Positions 1 to 11,175 of a DNA stretch of 64,000 bases are shown piece by piece. Source of the stretch: Eucommia ulmoides. Lineage: Eukaryota; Streptophyta; Magnoliopsida; Garryales; Eucommiaceae. The translations under genes were made by a program, and so were the position numbers. A model generated the notes under the pieces. The model saw only the letters and a program-made list of their open reading frames with translations, made no database searches and was not told the DNA's origin. Position 1 is the first letter of the stretch. The number at the start of each line of letters is the position of its first letter. The stretch is taken from NCBI GenBank assembly GCA_016647705.1, contig CM028335.1, forward strand, positions 40,359,712 through 40,423,711. Direction: 5' to 3'.

Positions 1-2163
1 ATCAAGTGTTTCAAATTTATAGTTTCGTGCATTTGATTAAGAATACAATTTGATGAAGAAAACATAAAGGCTGGGAGATGGACATAACGAAGATATGAAG
101 AGTTTTGAATACATTGAAGAGAAATAGGTAAAAACAACTCTTTACTTATATACTCTTAATGCAACCTGAATTAAGATCACACACACACAGAGGCACTTAA
201 AATGAGTTAATTCTATATGTGTCATGATAAGAAGTGATAAGTTTAAGATCCTAAAATGATATAATTAATTTGCTCCTTATGTGAAATGATTTTGATAATT
301 GACCTAATTGAAAAATGTGTTTTAAAGTATAAAATGTTGTGTTTTCAGGTCAATTCGGTCAACCGAGAAAAGTAATCATTTGAATTATTAAAACAATGAG
401 TTTTTAAGTTAAAATAGAGTTCTACAAATCCAATTGGTCATCGGAGAAAAGAAATTGGTCAACTATTTGAAACATTAGTTGAAACGGGTAAAGAAGTGAG
501 CACATTAATCCAATCGGTCAATCGAATGAAGAGGGTCGGTCAACCGAATGAGTTAGTAAATGAAAAGAAGAAAATTGGAAGCTTACTGATCAATTCGATT
601 AATCGAATGAGTAAGGTCGGTCAACCGAATAGGTGTAGTGCCAACGGCTAATTTAGCCTTGGCACAGGTCGATCAACCAATTGTTTTAGTTAGGAATTTA
701 GATGATTTGGTCTCTTGGTAAAAAACTATCTATTTTTTATGTTTCCATGAGAGGGATTAGGGGGATTTGAATGTATTTCAAATATGAACAACCTATTCAG
801 TAATCCCTATTGATATGGTCTATATACTTTGAGATTCTCTTAATTTAAATGATTTAATACTTCTTATTCTTGTGGTTTTAATTTGGAAATAGTTTTATAG
901 ACTTAAATGAGAGTTTTAATGAGTATTTTTAAGTGGAACATACCAATAATGAAAGATTATGATATATGAGGTCTTAGAATGACATTTAAAGACATATCGC
1001 TGAAAAACTAGTCGTTAGAGGGTTAGTTATTGGTCTATTAATAAATACTTAGGGGAATTGAATGAAAATCATCAAGAACACCAGTTTGAGCTATTGAAAG
1101 AGTGAGATTTTTGTAGAGATTTCTATGAGTGATTCTTTATAAGTTCTTGATTTAAACCGCTTGCTGTTTGACATTACTGATTTGAGTTCTACTTGCTATA
1201 TTGCTATTGTCTTCGGTGTTTTGCTCGGTGAGATCCATCAAAGTTTTATTACTTTCTTTTTAAATTTATATTTATCTTGATTTCTTGGTTTAGAATTTCT
1301 AGAAAAATTGTTTTAAACTTAAAAGCCTGAAAATCTTTTTTTAAATGATTTCTGCCTGATTATTTGATTATGTGCTAAATTTGTGCTACCCACTTCATTT
1401 ATTAATCATATTTTAATTGTCTCACATTATATCGATCACATAATAATTATTCAGGACATTAATCGAGTATATTTTTATTGAGGTGGTAGAAGCTCTTTGT
1501 GGGAAGAAACTCATATTTTTTGGTATTTGTGAGTTTAAGTGGATTAGATACAGTTGGTATGGTGTCTGGTTAGGGTAACTAGGTTTCAGTCTTTTACCTA
1601 TAAAAAAAATTAGGGTTTGATTTTTGTCCTGATAAAAAAGTTAGGTTATTTTTTTTCCTTGGGAAAAATTAGGTTTTGATTCATCCTACAATTGAATTAT
1701 TTTAAGTGAATTGTAAAGGTTCATTATTCCTTGTGAAAAGGATAAGTGAGAGAGTGTTAGGTTAGTCTTTAGTATGTTAAAAAGATTGGGTTCATTATTG
1801 ACCTTTAAAAAGGATAAATTGTAATGGTTGATTTTGTGCCTGTAAAAGAATTATGAGTTGTAAGGGTTTGATTCCTACCTGGTAAATGAATTAAGGGTTA
1901 ATGGATTGCGAATCTCCGTAGAGCTCGAACGACTGGATATAGGCAAGATTAGCTTGATCGAATTAGGATAAATTCTTGTTTGCTGCATTGATTTATTATT
2001 GATATTGTGTTTTCGTGTTCACTTAGTATTAAACACATATCCACTGAGTATCAAGATAATAATTGATTTAACGAAATTAATTAGTTGTGTTTAAAGGACT
2101 TAATTGATTAAATTTTTATAATTACCCAATTCACTCCCTCTTGGATAGCTCTTTGGGCCAACA
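1..2163 (+). mobile_element. Ty1/copia element A, 5' LTR (cut by window start)
   Basis: This is the 5' LTR of a copia retrotransposon whose first bases lie outside the window. Its right end (GGCCAACA at 2156-2163) is followed by a primer-binding site resembling the initiator-Met tRNA complement. The same LTR family occurs at 37099, 41138-42658 and 50997-53116, and the full copy there is about 2.1 kb, so only about 100 bases are missing here. The stretch 348-624 has at least six GGTCAA motifs, the complement of the TTGACC W-box core, mostly inside CGGTCAACCGA-like repeats. No host gene is seen in it. Confidence 0.85.
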
Positions 2164-2180
2164 ATTGGTACCAGAGTTGA
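2164..2180 (+). other. Primer-binding site of copia element A
   Basis: TTGGTACCAGAGTTG, two bases after the LTR end, matches the usual copia primer site TGGTATCAGAGC with a few changes. It shows that the LTR to its left is the 5' LTR and that the element points right. Confidence 0.8.
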
Positions 2181-2221
2181 TTTAGCTCGTTTGGCTTAAT
2201 ATCCTAGCTAAGAAACATCAC

Positions 2222-2387
2222 ATGGCATATCCCATTGGCACTCTAGGTGACGGACAGTCTATGCACTTTCCACCTTGTTTTGCAGGTGATAACTATTTAT
2301 TATAGAAGGACAAAATGATCGCTTTTCTTCAAACCACTAATTATGATGTATGGCTGGCCATTGAGGATGGTCCATTCAATTCTAAAG
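2222..2387 (+). pseudogene. Copia element A gag, first part
   Basis: The gag polyprotein of copia elements forms the virus-like particle. From ATG 2222 the frame reads a typical copia gag start: a GQSMHFPPCFAGDNY stretch, then FLQTTNYDVWLAIEDGPF. One in-frame stop replaces the usual W/Y codon after NYLL. The frame is cut at 2387 by a TIR transposon and resumes at 9286 with ENGVIKKKEQPSSSN. The element cannot make a full Gag. Confidence 0.8.
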
Positions 2388-2754
2388 GGGTTAATTATAC
2401 TTTACCCCATGTGGTTTGGACAATTTGCTCTTTACCCCCGTGGTTTGAATGTCACTACTTACCCCCTGTGGTTGTGGACTAAAGTGCAACTGTTAAAATT
2501 AAGAGTAAATTTGTTATCTCACTTTGAAATTAATGGTATTTTCACCGTTTTACTAAAACTAATTCAATGGGTCAATTAAAAATCTCATCCAAACATTAAG
2601 GGTAAAAAATTTATTTTTTTCTTCTTCATTCTTCTTGCCCAACTAGTCTACCGCCTTACGTTAGCCAACGTCAACGTTGTCGGCCAACCCCAACCAACCA
2701 CACCACACCACCACCACATTCGTCATCCAACGGTGTTTCCCTTCATGATGCAAA

Positions 2755-2776
2755 GAGAGAGAGAGAGAGAGAGAGA
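2755..2776 (+). repeat. (GA)n microsatellite
   Basis: A short run of GA dinucleotides lies inside the TIR element, left of gypsy element 1. The surrounding 2500-2947 shows CAC/CCA-rich and CT-rich sequence but no gene. Confidence 0.9.
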
Positions 2777-2947
2777 TACAGAGCTTGTTTGAAGATATGG
2801 GTCTCGTAAAATATCTCTCGATACCATTTATTCATTGCCACTATCCAGGATCTTCTTCGAAGATCTGGGTTTTTTATTTCTGGGAACATAACAGAATTGG
2901 ATTCCTCACCTCGCTCTCCCTCTCTCTATCTACCCCCTCTCTCTCTT

Positions 2948-3800
2948 TGATGCAAACCTTACCAAGGATTAGTGAGACCTGAAACCAACTTAGGGTTTAT
3001 TCGCAAAGGATCGAACTATATTCAAATTTATAATGAATTAAAAATACAAAAATTGAAAGATAGATTACCTTGATCCAACACTTATGAATAAAAGGCGAAC
3101 CAAAGGTATAGAGTGATGACCTTGACCTAATGATTATAAGTGAATTACGAACCAAAAGTATAGGGTTTGTAAGCCACAAGAAATTCTTGATAAGTTCAGG
3201 AAAGTTCTCCGAAGAACTTAAGAGAAAACTTTCACAATTATATTAATCAAAAAGTAATGTCTCATCCTTACATCTCTTATTTAAATAGGCATCCAAGGAA
3301 AATAGGAAACCCTAGCCGTGAATAGTGCGCGTGAACAACCCCAGTAAATAGTGGTGACCACAATAAAAAAAATACAATAAAACCCTAGTGTCTCATACTA
3401 TAAGACAAAAAGAAAGAATAAAGAAGTTTCCTTATCTTATCTTACAGTCCTAGTCCGAAAGGGAAAAGACAATTTGACAATCATGCCTTACAAATTATGA
3501 AATAAATAACCTAAATAAAAATTAAAAGACTAATAAATAAAATAAATGAGCTAAAAATTTTGTGGCTCTCATGCTTGGGCCCATTCAAGTTCAAGTCTAA
3601 GCCCATTTGCTTGCCTTGATGAGATGGACTAGGCCTTGATCATCATTTGGGCTTAATTTGGGCTTCACAATTTTAGACTCAGCCTAAATCTCTTTAATTA
3701 GCCCATTGAGTGTTGCTTTGATCTTCTTGAATCTTGCCCCAGTAATTAGCCCAACTGGAGCATCCAACAGATCTTTTATGGGGTTTGTTGGTTTTCATCA
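2948..3800 (-). repeat. Gypsy element 1, 3' LTR
   Basis: This 853-base LTR is nearly collinear with 7502-8384, sharing the ACCTGAAACCAACTTAGG block near one end and the AGCCCAACTGGAGCAT block near the other. It contains a TTATTTAAATAGG-type TATA region near 3275-3290, as seen in plant LTR promoters. The two LTRs differ by many substitutions and small indels, so the insertion is not recent. Confidence 0.88.
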
Positions 3801-5541
3801 TCCCCCATTTCTTCAAAAGGATTCAACCTCGAATCTTCACCTACATCAAAAGGAGAAAGATTAGAAACATTAAATATAGCATTGACGTTATACTCACCTG
3901 GAATATCCAACTTATACATGTTATCATTGATCCTCTCAAGGACTTAAAATATGCGATGCCCTCTAGGATGTAGTTTGGACTGCCTACGGGTTGGAAATCG
4001 TTCTTTGCTCATATTCACCCAAACCCAATCACTCGGTTCAATGATGACTCATCTACAACCTTTGTTGGCTTTGGTCGCATATTGCTAATTTTTATTCTCT
4101 ATGTGTTGTCTCACACTTTCGTGCTAACAACACAACCAAGAAACATAACTTTGTCCAATCAAAAGGAACATTTCTTTAAATTTGCATATAGTTTTTATTT
4201 TCTTAGAACATCAAGCACACAACGCAAGTGATAAATATGCTCATCTAAGCTCATACTATACACCAAAATATCATCAAAATAGACCACGACAAACTTGTTT
4301 ATAAATGCACGCAATGCATGATTCATTAACTTCATAAATGTACTTGGTGCGTCAGTTAGACCAAAAGGCATTACTAACCACTCATAAAATCCATATTTAG
4401 TTTTAAAGGCAGTTTTTCATTCATCACCCTCTTTCATCCTAATTTGGTGATACCTACTTTTCAAATCAATTTGAGTGAAAATACATGACCCATGCAACTC
4501 AACTAGCATGTTATCTAGCCTAGGAATGGGATGCTGATACTTTACTGTAAGGTTGTTATTAGCTCGACAATCAACACACATACACCAAGTTCAATCCTTC
4601 TTAGGTACAAGTAGTTCTAGTATCACGCATGGACTCATGCTCTCTCTTATGTATCCTTTGGCTAGCAACTCCTCCACTTGCCTTTGAAATTCCTTCGTCT
4701 CCTTTGGATTACTCCAATAGACTGGTCAGTTAGGAATTGTCGCACCCGGCACAAAGTCAATTTCATGCTCTACGCCTCAAATAGGTGGCAATCCACTGGG
4801 CACGTCGATACGGAACACGTCCTCAAATTCTTGCAACAAAGAAACAACAACACTAGGTAAAGATTGGTTAAGTTCATTATTACTAAAACATGCCTTGTTG
4901 TACAGTAGTACAAATATAGGTTGCTTTGCATAAAAAACACTCTTAATATCACTCACCTTAGCATAAGAGCTCACTTGTTTCTCTGTTTTTCTCTCATTTT
5001 TTTCACTTCCTTTTTTCTTTTCACTCTCTTTTCTCTTTTCACTCTTTTTTTTTTTTTTTTTATTTATCTTTTTTTGAACTCTTGGTCTCACAAGTTTTTT
5101 TTTTTTTTTTTTAACTCATTCTCGCTTTTCAATGTCATTTGATACTCATACACTTATCTTGGAGTTAACGATACAAGAGTAATGGTTTTATTGTCTTTGA
5201 TAAATGAGTACCTATTCTTGAACCTGTTATGAGTGACCTTCCTATCAAATTGCCACAGCCTGCCCAGAAGTATATGACCTGCATGCATTGGAACAACATC
5301 ACAAAGTACTTCATCCTTGTACTTTCCAATTTAAAAGAAAACTAACATTTGCTTATTTACCCGGACCTTTCCACATTCATTCAACCACTACAATTTATAC
5401 GGTCTAGGGTCTTTCAAGGTAGGTAAATTAAGTTTTTCTACTAAAGTAGTGCTATCCACATTAGTACAACTTTCCCCCATCAATGATCATACTACATACC
5501 TTATTGTTAACATGACATCTAGTATGAAAAATGTTCTCCCT
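3801..5541 (-). pseudogene. Gypsy element 1 protease/reverse transcriptase remnant
   Basis: On the minus strand the frames give a protease region with an IIDGG-type active site, the linker before RT (4777-5091), and RT with LVPKKD, a GSCIFTQIDLKS-like box and the catalytic YFDDIL near 4267-4293. Just past the RT box (about 4130-4180) the sequence jumps to the last part of pol, which ends LSPFDVGEDSRLNPFEE near 3801. Thus the rest of RT, RNase H and the integrase core are missing. Several stop codons also break the frame. It is dead coding sequence. Confidence 0.85.
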
Positions 5542-6812
5542 TTATTGTTCCATGTCATCCTCCGCAACTTGGGCACTTAGAGCACGCCTTGGCACAAGTG
5601 ACTCTCCCTCCACCGGGTACTCCACATCATCATCACAAGCATTCTCAAGTGGTAGCATCTGGTCATCATCACTCTCGATTTCAGTTTCCACCTCTCCGTT
5701 AACATGTGTTATCATGGTCCTCTTACTTGGGCATTGTGAAACTATGTGATGTACTCCCAAACAACGAAAACATTTAATATTACGGTTACGAGTTTGGGTT
5801 TTGGGTTTACCTTTGTTGACATTGGGTACATCGTCTTTTTTTTTTGGTGGTTCAATTTTGGACTTTGAAACAACCCCTTCCTCTTTTCTCCCATTCATCC
5901 TCCATGAAATAAAGGAGCTCGGATTTTGTAATGGCCAAGTTCTATTCCTTTTAAGCTGTTGTTCCACCTTTATGGCCATGCGAACCATGTCCTCCAACTC
6001 CACGTAATGTTGTAACTCCACCACGTTGGTAATGTCTTGATTCAACCCATTCAAGAACCTTGCCACAATAGCTTTTCTATCCTTCTTGACATTAGCCCGG
6101 ATCATAGTGATCTCCATATTCTTGTAGTAATAATCTACGCTCCAATAGCCTTGCGTAAGGCTTTGTAATTTCTGAAACAAATCCCAATAGTAGTGACTAG
6201 GGACAAACAACCTCCTCATGATGGCCTTAATTTCTCTTACGTCTCGATAGGCGTCTCATGGTTTCTCCTCCTATTTATCACAAGTTGATCCCACCATAAT
6301 ATAACATAGTCAATAAACCCAATTACAACGAATTTTACCTTTTTCACCTCGGAGTAGTTGTAGGATTCAAAGATCAACTCCTCCTTCTTCTCCCATTCCA
6401 AGTATGCTTTAGGGTCCATTTTTCCTTGAAATGGTGGTATATTCTCCTTGATACTTCCCAAGTTATTATCAATATGCTCCCCATATCTATCTCTTCTATT
6501 CCCATATCCATGCTCAAATCCGCCCAAGCTCGCATTAGAGATGCGATCTGCTTCGTTTAGGTCATCCCCATCATCATTTTCATATTCATACCGAGACGGA
6601 TTCCTCTCTCGTGGTTTCACATTAGGAGATTTAGGTGGTTGCCCCTTTTGTGAACTAGACTTAACAAAATCTAGTCACTCATGCACTTCGTTAAACCGCG
6701 TATTCAACTGTTTAAACTTTTGTTCCAAGGCGTTGTAGAAAAGTTTAATGTCCATGATGTCTATCTTTTTCGGCACTTCATTGGACGAGCTTTTGTTTGT
6801 TTCTTGAGACAT
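5542..6812 (-). pseudogene. Gypsy element 1 gag
   Basis: Gag of a plant Ty3/gypsy element, from the ATG complementary to 6810-6812. A retrotransposon gag domain is readable (KAYLEWEKKEELIFE and YVILWWDQLVINRRR), followed by a CCHC zinc knuckle, CFRCLGVHHIVSQC (C-x2-C-x4-H-x4-C), near 5725-5770. In-frame stops fall between the N-terminal piece and the core domain, and again near 6240. The homologous gag of gypsy element 2 keeps the same order. Confidence 0.85.
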
Positions 6813-7224
6813 GTTTAATAACCTACATATCAAAGTTAGCAAACATGTTTGCACTCAAACACTCCCTCACATGTTTGCACTCAAACTATGTCACTTCACT
6901 CGTGTATCACTCTTAATTGCCTTTTTCTTCTCGATATTAGTCTCACACTCTCTTGCCTCTTTCCACTATTTAGTTCACTCTTTTAGTTCTTTATTGAACT
7001 TAACCAATCCTAATCAGATTTTTTTCGTGACAATCCAAACTCAACAAATCGATTCACTAGGAATGAGGTTTAAGACAAAGGCAAAGTGAATAAGAAGAAC
7101 ACACAAGATAAGCTTATGGAATAGAACAAAAAGAATTTAAATCTCAATATGGCTGGTGGATTTTTCATTCTTTTTTTTTGTACTGAATTTTGCTACTGTT
7201 TATTTTTTTTATTTATCTATTTCT

Positions 7225-7259
<35 letters not shown>

Positions 7260-7501
7260 AAATACTAAAACCTTTAAAAATGAGATTTGACCAGAACAAA
7301 GGTTCACCTTGTTTTTGATAAAGATCTTCTTACCAGATTTGAATAGAACAAAAAAAAAAAACTCATGGTACTTTAAACAAAGTCGGACTAGATTTGACGA
7401 TATAATTCAGTCAAGAATTTTTTTAGGAAGGAATGGATATTAATGAACAAAAAAGAAAAAGATAGATGAAACCTGATTTTGACCTTGCTCTGATAACCAA
7501 A

Positions 7502-8384
7502 TGATGTGAACCTCACCAAGAATTAGTGAGACCCGAAACCAACTTAGGATTTTTCTGCAAAGGATCGAACTACATTCAGATTTATAACGAATTAAAAATA
7601 TAGAAATTGAAAGATAGATTACCTTGGCCCAGAGTCTATGAATAAAATGCGCACCAAAGGTATGGGGTAACAACCTTGACCCAATGATTATAAGTGAATC
7701 ATGAACCGAAGGTATAGGGTTTGAACACCACAAGAAATTCTTGATAAGTCCAGGAAAAGTTCTCTGAAGAACTTCAGAGAAAACTCTCACAATTATATTA
7801 ATCAAAAAGTAATGTCTCATCCTTACATCTATTCTTTAAATAGGTGGCTAAGGAATACAAGAAAACCTTGGTCATGAATATTGCGCTTGAACAGTAGTCG
7901 TGAACATTACCCCATGAATAGTGGCGGCCACACTAAAAAAAATACAATAAAACCCGTGTGTCTCACGATACAAGACAAAAGAAAGAATAAGGAAGCTTTT
8001 TTTTTTTTTTTTTTTTATCTTACTTTACACTCCCAATCTAAAAAGGAAAACACAAATTGGCAATCATGCCTTACAAATTACCAAATAAATAACCTAAATT
8101 AATATTAAAAGACTAATAAATAAAATAAATAAGCTGAAAATTTCTTGGCTCTCATGCTTAGGCCTATTTAAGTTCAAGCATAAACCTATTCGCTCGCCTT
8201 GATGAGATAGACTAGCCCTTGATCATTATTTTGGCCGAATTTGGACTTCACCATTTTAGACTTAGCCTAGATCTCTTGAATTAGCCCATTGAGTGCTTCT
8301 TTGATCTTCTTGGATCTTACCCTAGTAATTAGCCCAACTGGAGCATATAGCGGATCCTTTAATGGTGCTTGTTGATTCTCATCA
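7502..8384 (-). repeat. Gypsy element 1, 5' LTR
   Basis: This 883-base LTR pairs with 2948-3800. It ends next to the primer site. A long poly-T run just inside the element (7230-7259) and an AT-rich leader (6813-7480) separate it from gag. It also holds a poly-T run near 7997-8016 that the other LTR lacks. Confidence 0.88.
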
Positions 8385-8426
8385 CTCTCTCTAGAATTTT
8401 ATCACACATTCATTTAACCCATTACA

Positions 8427-8653
8427 ATGGAGTCCCTGAAGATGAACTTTTTCATCGCTGTCATCATGGCAGTGATTGCTGCATTGGAGGTCCGGAACGC
8501 CGCTGCAGTGGAGGCCCTTACGTTGAGCCCTACCTCTGATACTGCCATGTTCTTACCCAGTTCTTAATTATTATTTTTTCCATTTTTTTTGTGGTTATTG
8601 TTTTAATGAACAAAGTATGGATCCATCTTGTTATCAAAAAAAAAAAAAAAAAA
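8427..8653 (+). pseudogene. Processed pseudogene of an arabinogalactan-peptide gene
   Basis: ATG 8427 opens a 46-codon frame ending at 8567. It has an MESLKMNFFIAVIMAVIAAL start (a signal-peptide pattern), an AAAVEA junction, then SPTSDTAMFLP. AG-peptides of the AGP12-15/21 type share the MEAxKMK...VEAPAPSPTSDA layout followed by a GPI-anchor signal. Here the APAP hydroxyproline motif is changed to ALTL and a stop removes the GPI signal. A 3' UTR-like stretch ends in a run of 18 A (8636-8653), as in a retroposed mRNA. It sits inside the Mutator-like element. It is unlikely to make a working AG-peptide, and identification rests on a short match. Confidence 0.6.
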
Positions 8654-8803
8654 TTAAAAAAAATAAATAAAATAAAATAAAAAAGAGAAAGGAAAAAAAA
8701 ACAGAATTGTCCTCAAATTTATCTCGGTTTCTATTTTTTTTTCTTTTCGTGGTGGTGTGATGGTGTCCATCGGTGGTGGAGATGGTGTTCAAATGGATGT
8801 GTC

Positions 8804-8810
<7 letters not shown>

Positions 8811-8846
<36 letters not shown>
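8811..8846 (+). repeat. (AT)n microsatellite
   Basis: A pure AT dinucleotide run is followed by GA repeats inside the TIR element. The flanking 8654-9165 is A-rich or GTGG-rich and shows no gene. Confidence 0.95.
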
Positions 8847-8856
<10 letters not shown>

Positions 8857-9285
8857 AAGTTCGTCGGAGAATCCTCGCAGGAGAGAGAGAGTTCACCGGA
8901 TAGAACAAGATGGAAGAGAGAAGATTAAATAAACAAAATACATAATAGCCCTTTATGTTTTTGAGAATTCCCCACTACTGCCACCTGTAGGAGTCTGGGT
9001 CGTGTCTCAAACCCAGTGTGGCACAAGCTATTATTGAGAAAATAGGCAAATACAAATATATACAAGCAGTCCTTATTAAAATATTTTAAGGGTATAAATA
9101 TCAATTAACACTATTTAACAAATTTTGGTTAACTTTTTCCTGTTGGTTGTTAAATATAATAAAAAACTTAACCGTTGCACTTTAGTCCACAACTACATGA
9201 GGTAAGTGGTGACATCCAGACCACAAGGGATAAAGTAAAAATCATCCAAACCACAAGGGGTAGAGTATAATTAACTCTTCCTAAG

Positions 9286-10119
9286 GAGAATGGAGTGATT
9301 AAGAAGAAGGAACAACCGAGCTCCTCCAATAAACAGAAACTGTCTATTAATTCTCAAGCTATTAACATTATGTTTTGCTCTTTAGATTCTAATGAATATA
9401 CCATGGTTTCATGTTGTAGATCGGATAAATAAATGTAGAGCACATTGCAAATCACACACAAAGGGACAAATCGGGTGAAACAGTCTAAGATCAATGCCTT
9501 AGTTTGACAATTCGAGCTATTCAGAATGGGTGAAGTAGATTTAATTCTGGAAATGTACACGAGATTCAATAATATCTGCAACAGCCTTGGTCAACCTGGA
9601 AAGCCTTATTCTATGGAGGACAAAGTACGAAAAATTCTAAGATCCTTGGCGAAAGTTTGGGAGGTAAAGCAACTGCAATAGAGGAAGCTGAAGATCTCAC
9701 AGTTTAACACCATTGATGAGCTCATTAGCAACCTAATGACCTATGAGACGGCTATACGAGGATGAAACAAGAAATATAAAAAAGATGTCCTTGGCATTGA
9801 AAGTTCGAAAAAATGAGGAAGAAGATAACAGTGATGACATCAGTCTTGATAGTGAGCAAGAAAGAATGTGGCGCTTCTCACGATAAATTTCAAAAAGATG
9901 ACTCGATGAACATTCTGTGGAAAGAAAAAATTCAACATAAGTAATGTGGAATGCTTTAACTGTGACAAGAATGGGCACTTCCAATCTGATTGTTCCGAAC
10001 CAAAGAGAGAAAAGGAGAAAATGAGAAAGAAAAAGAAAAAAAGGTGAAGAAGACTAAGAAGAAATCATTGAAAGCCACCTGGGATGGCTCGGAGTCGAGT
10101 AGCTCGGAAAAATTGGGTA
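9286..10119 (+). pseudogene. Copia element A gag, second part
   Basis: This continues the gag frame interrupted at 2387: SINSQAINIMFCSLDSNEY, then a region matching YSMEDKVRKILRSLAKVWE, and a CCHC zinc knuckle CFNCDKNGHFQSDC near 9949-9990. A lysine/glutamate-rich tail follows. There are several frameshifts and stops. The frame is cut at 10124 by a second insertion and resumes at 25383. Confidence 0.85.
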
Positions 10120-11175
10120 GTGATTGACGCACCCCGGATTTTGATAGAGGAAGAAGTAGAGAATTGGGAAGAATATGAAAACAAGTTTCATTCCTTCACC
10201 TCTAAGTCGTGAAAATCTGTTCATTTTCAAAATATTTTTTTAAGTGCTTTTCTAGGTGTCGGTTTTGAAAAACTTCTTGGGCCGAGATTCTATATTAAAA
10301 AAGGAGTTGCCACATAGCATAGGGTTAAATGGTGTGTTAGGGCACCGGGATTTTAGAAATTCATTTTTAATTTTTAAATAACCCATGTTTTGACTTCTGA
10401 AAGTCTGTGTACCAGAGATATTCCTTAAGTTCGGGAGTCGGTTATGCTCATGGAATATTTTACGCACCCCAAGACACCCGTCTATAAATGGTACATTGGT
10501 CTAAATAGACATTCACCATTAAATATTATCCAAGAAGTTTCCTTTGATTTACTTAAACAAGAATAATTCCATTTTTTGAAGTTTTTCTTCTTTTTATGGT
10601 GTTTTACATGCTGTAATGTAGAACAGGTAAATACTAAAACTAATACTAGTCAACGACACCCAATAACAGTTTATAATAGACAGGAATATAAATATGCAAG
10701 CTATACTAAATGAAATGCACATGTTTTTGTATTTTTTATGAGATTGAACCTTATATAGGTACCTACGTATCTTAGATTAATGAGAATCAAATCCTCACGT
10801 AGTTCATTTATGCAAGGGTGAAATTGATTTTATTATTATTGGTGACCAAACCCTTATGTGGGTTGCCCATGTACTTTGGGGGGTAACTAATGATTAGGTC
10901 ATCACGTAGTTCATTTTAGTTAAGTTGAAAATTGGCAGGCTGGGTTTTAGTTAAAAATTGATCTGGCTATTAGTTGGTTTTATTTGTCAACAATCTGAAT
11001 AACAACATTAATTAGTTATTATTAATTTCCTTTTTAGTTGTTAACAACCTAATCACAACATAAAATGTACATAACCTCTTAGATTTTGTCAAGAACAACT
11101 TAACGAACTCTTTTGTTTTGGTTAATTAGTGTTATTATGTGAGTTGTTTAGTTATAAGAAAGGAAAAAAAACCAT

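Larger units (their letters stand above)
2948..8384 (-). mobile_element. Ty3/gypsy element 1 (internally deleted)
   Basis: A complete LTR-bounded insertion on the minus strand. LTRs at 2948-3800 and 7502-8384 begin TGATG and end TCATCA, and the flanking 5-mers CTCTT and CTCTC differ by one base. The primer site (complement of 7483-7500, reading TGGTTATCAGAGC) abuts the right LTR, so that is the 5' LTR. A purine tract (GGGGGA, complement of 3801-3806) abuts the left one. The internal region keeps gag, protease, part of RT and the extreme end of pol. Most of RNase H and integrase is deleted. A solo copy of the same LTR family is at 48231-49089 and another at 57678-58491. Confidence 0.9.
2388..9277. 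mobile_element. Mutator-like (Pack-MULE-type) TIR element
   Basis: About 105 bases at the left (2388-2495) match the reverse complement of the right end (9170-9277). Both begin G[GA]GTTAATTATACT and each holds three spaced copies of a CCC-TGTGGTTTGG motif. The flanks are imperfect 8-9 base duplications (TTCTAAAG(G) at 2380 and TTCCTAAG(G) at 9278), as expected for Mutator-like transposons. The copia gag frame is split exactly here. Without the nested gypsy element it is about 1.45 kb and encodes no transposase, so it is non-autonomous. It carries a gene-derived fragment (8427-8653). A hAT origin is less likely given the long TIRs. Confidence 0.65.
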
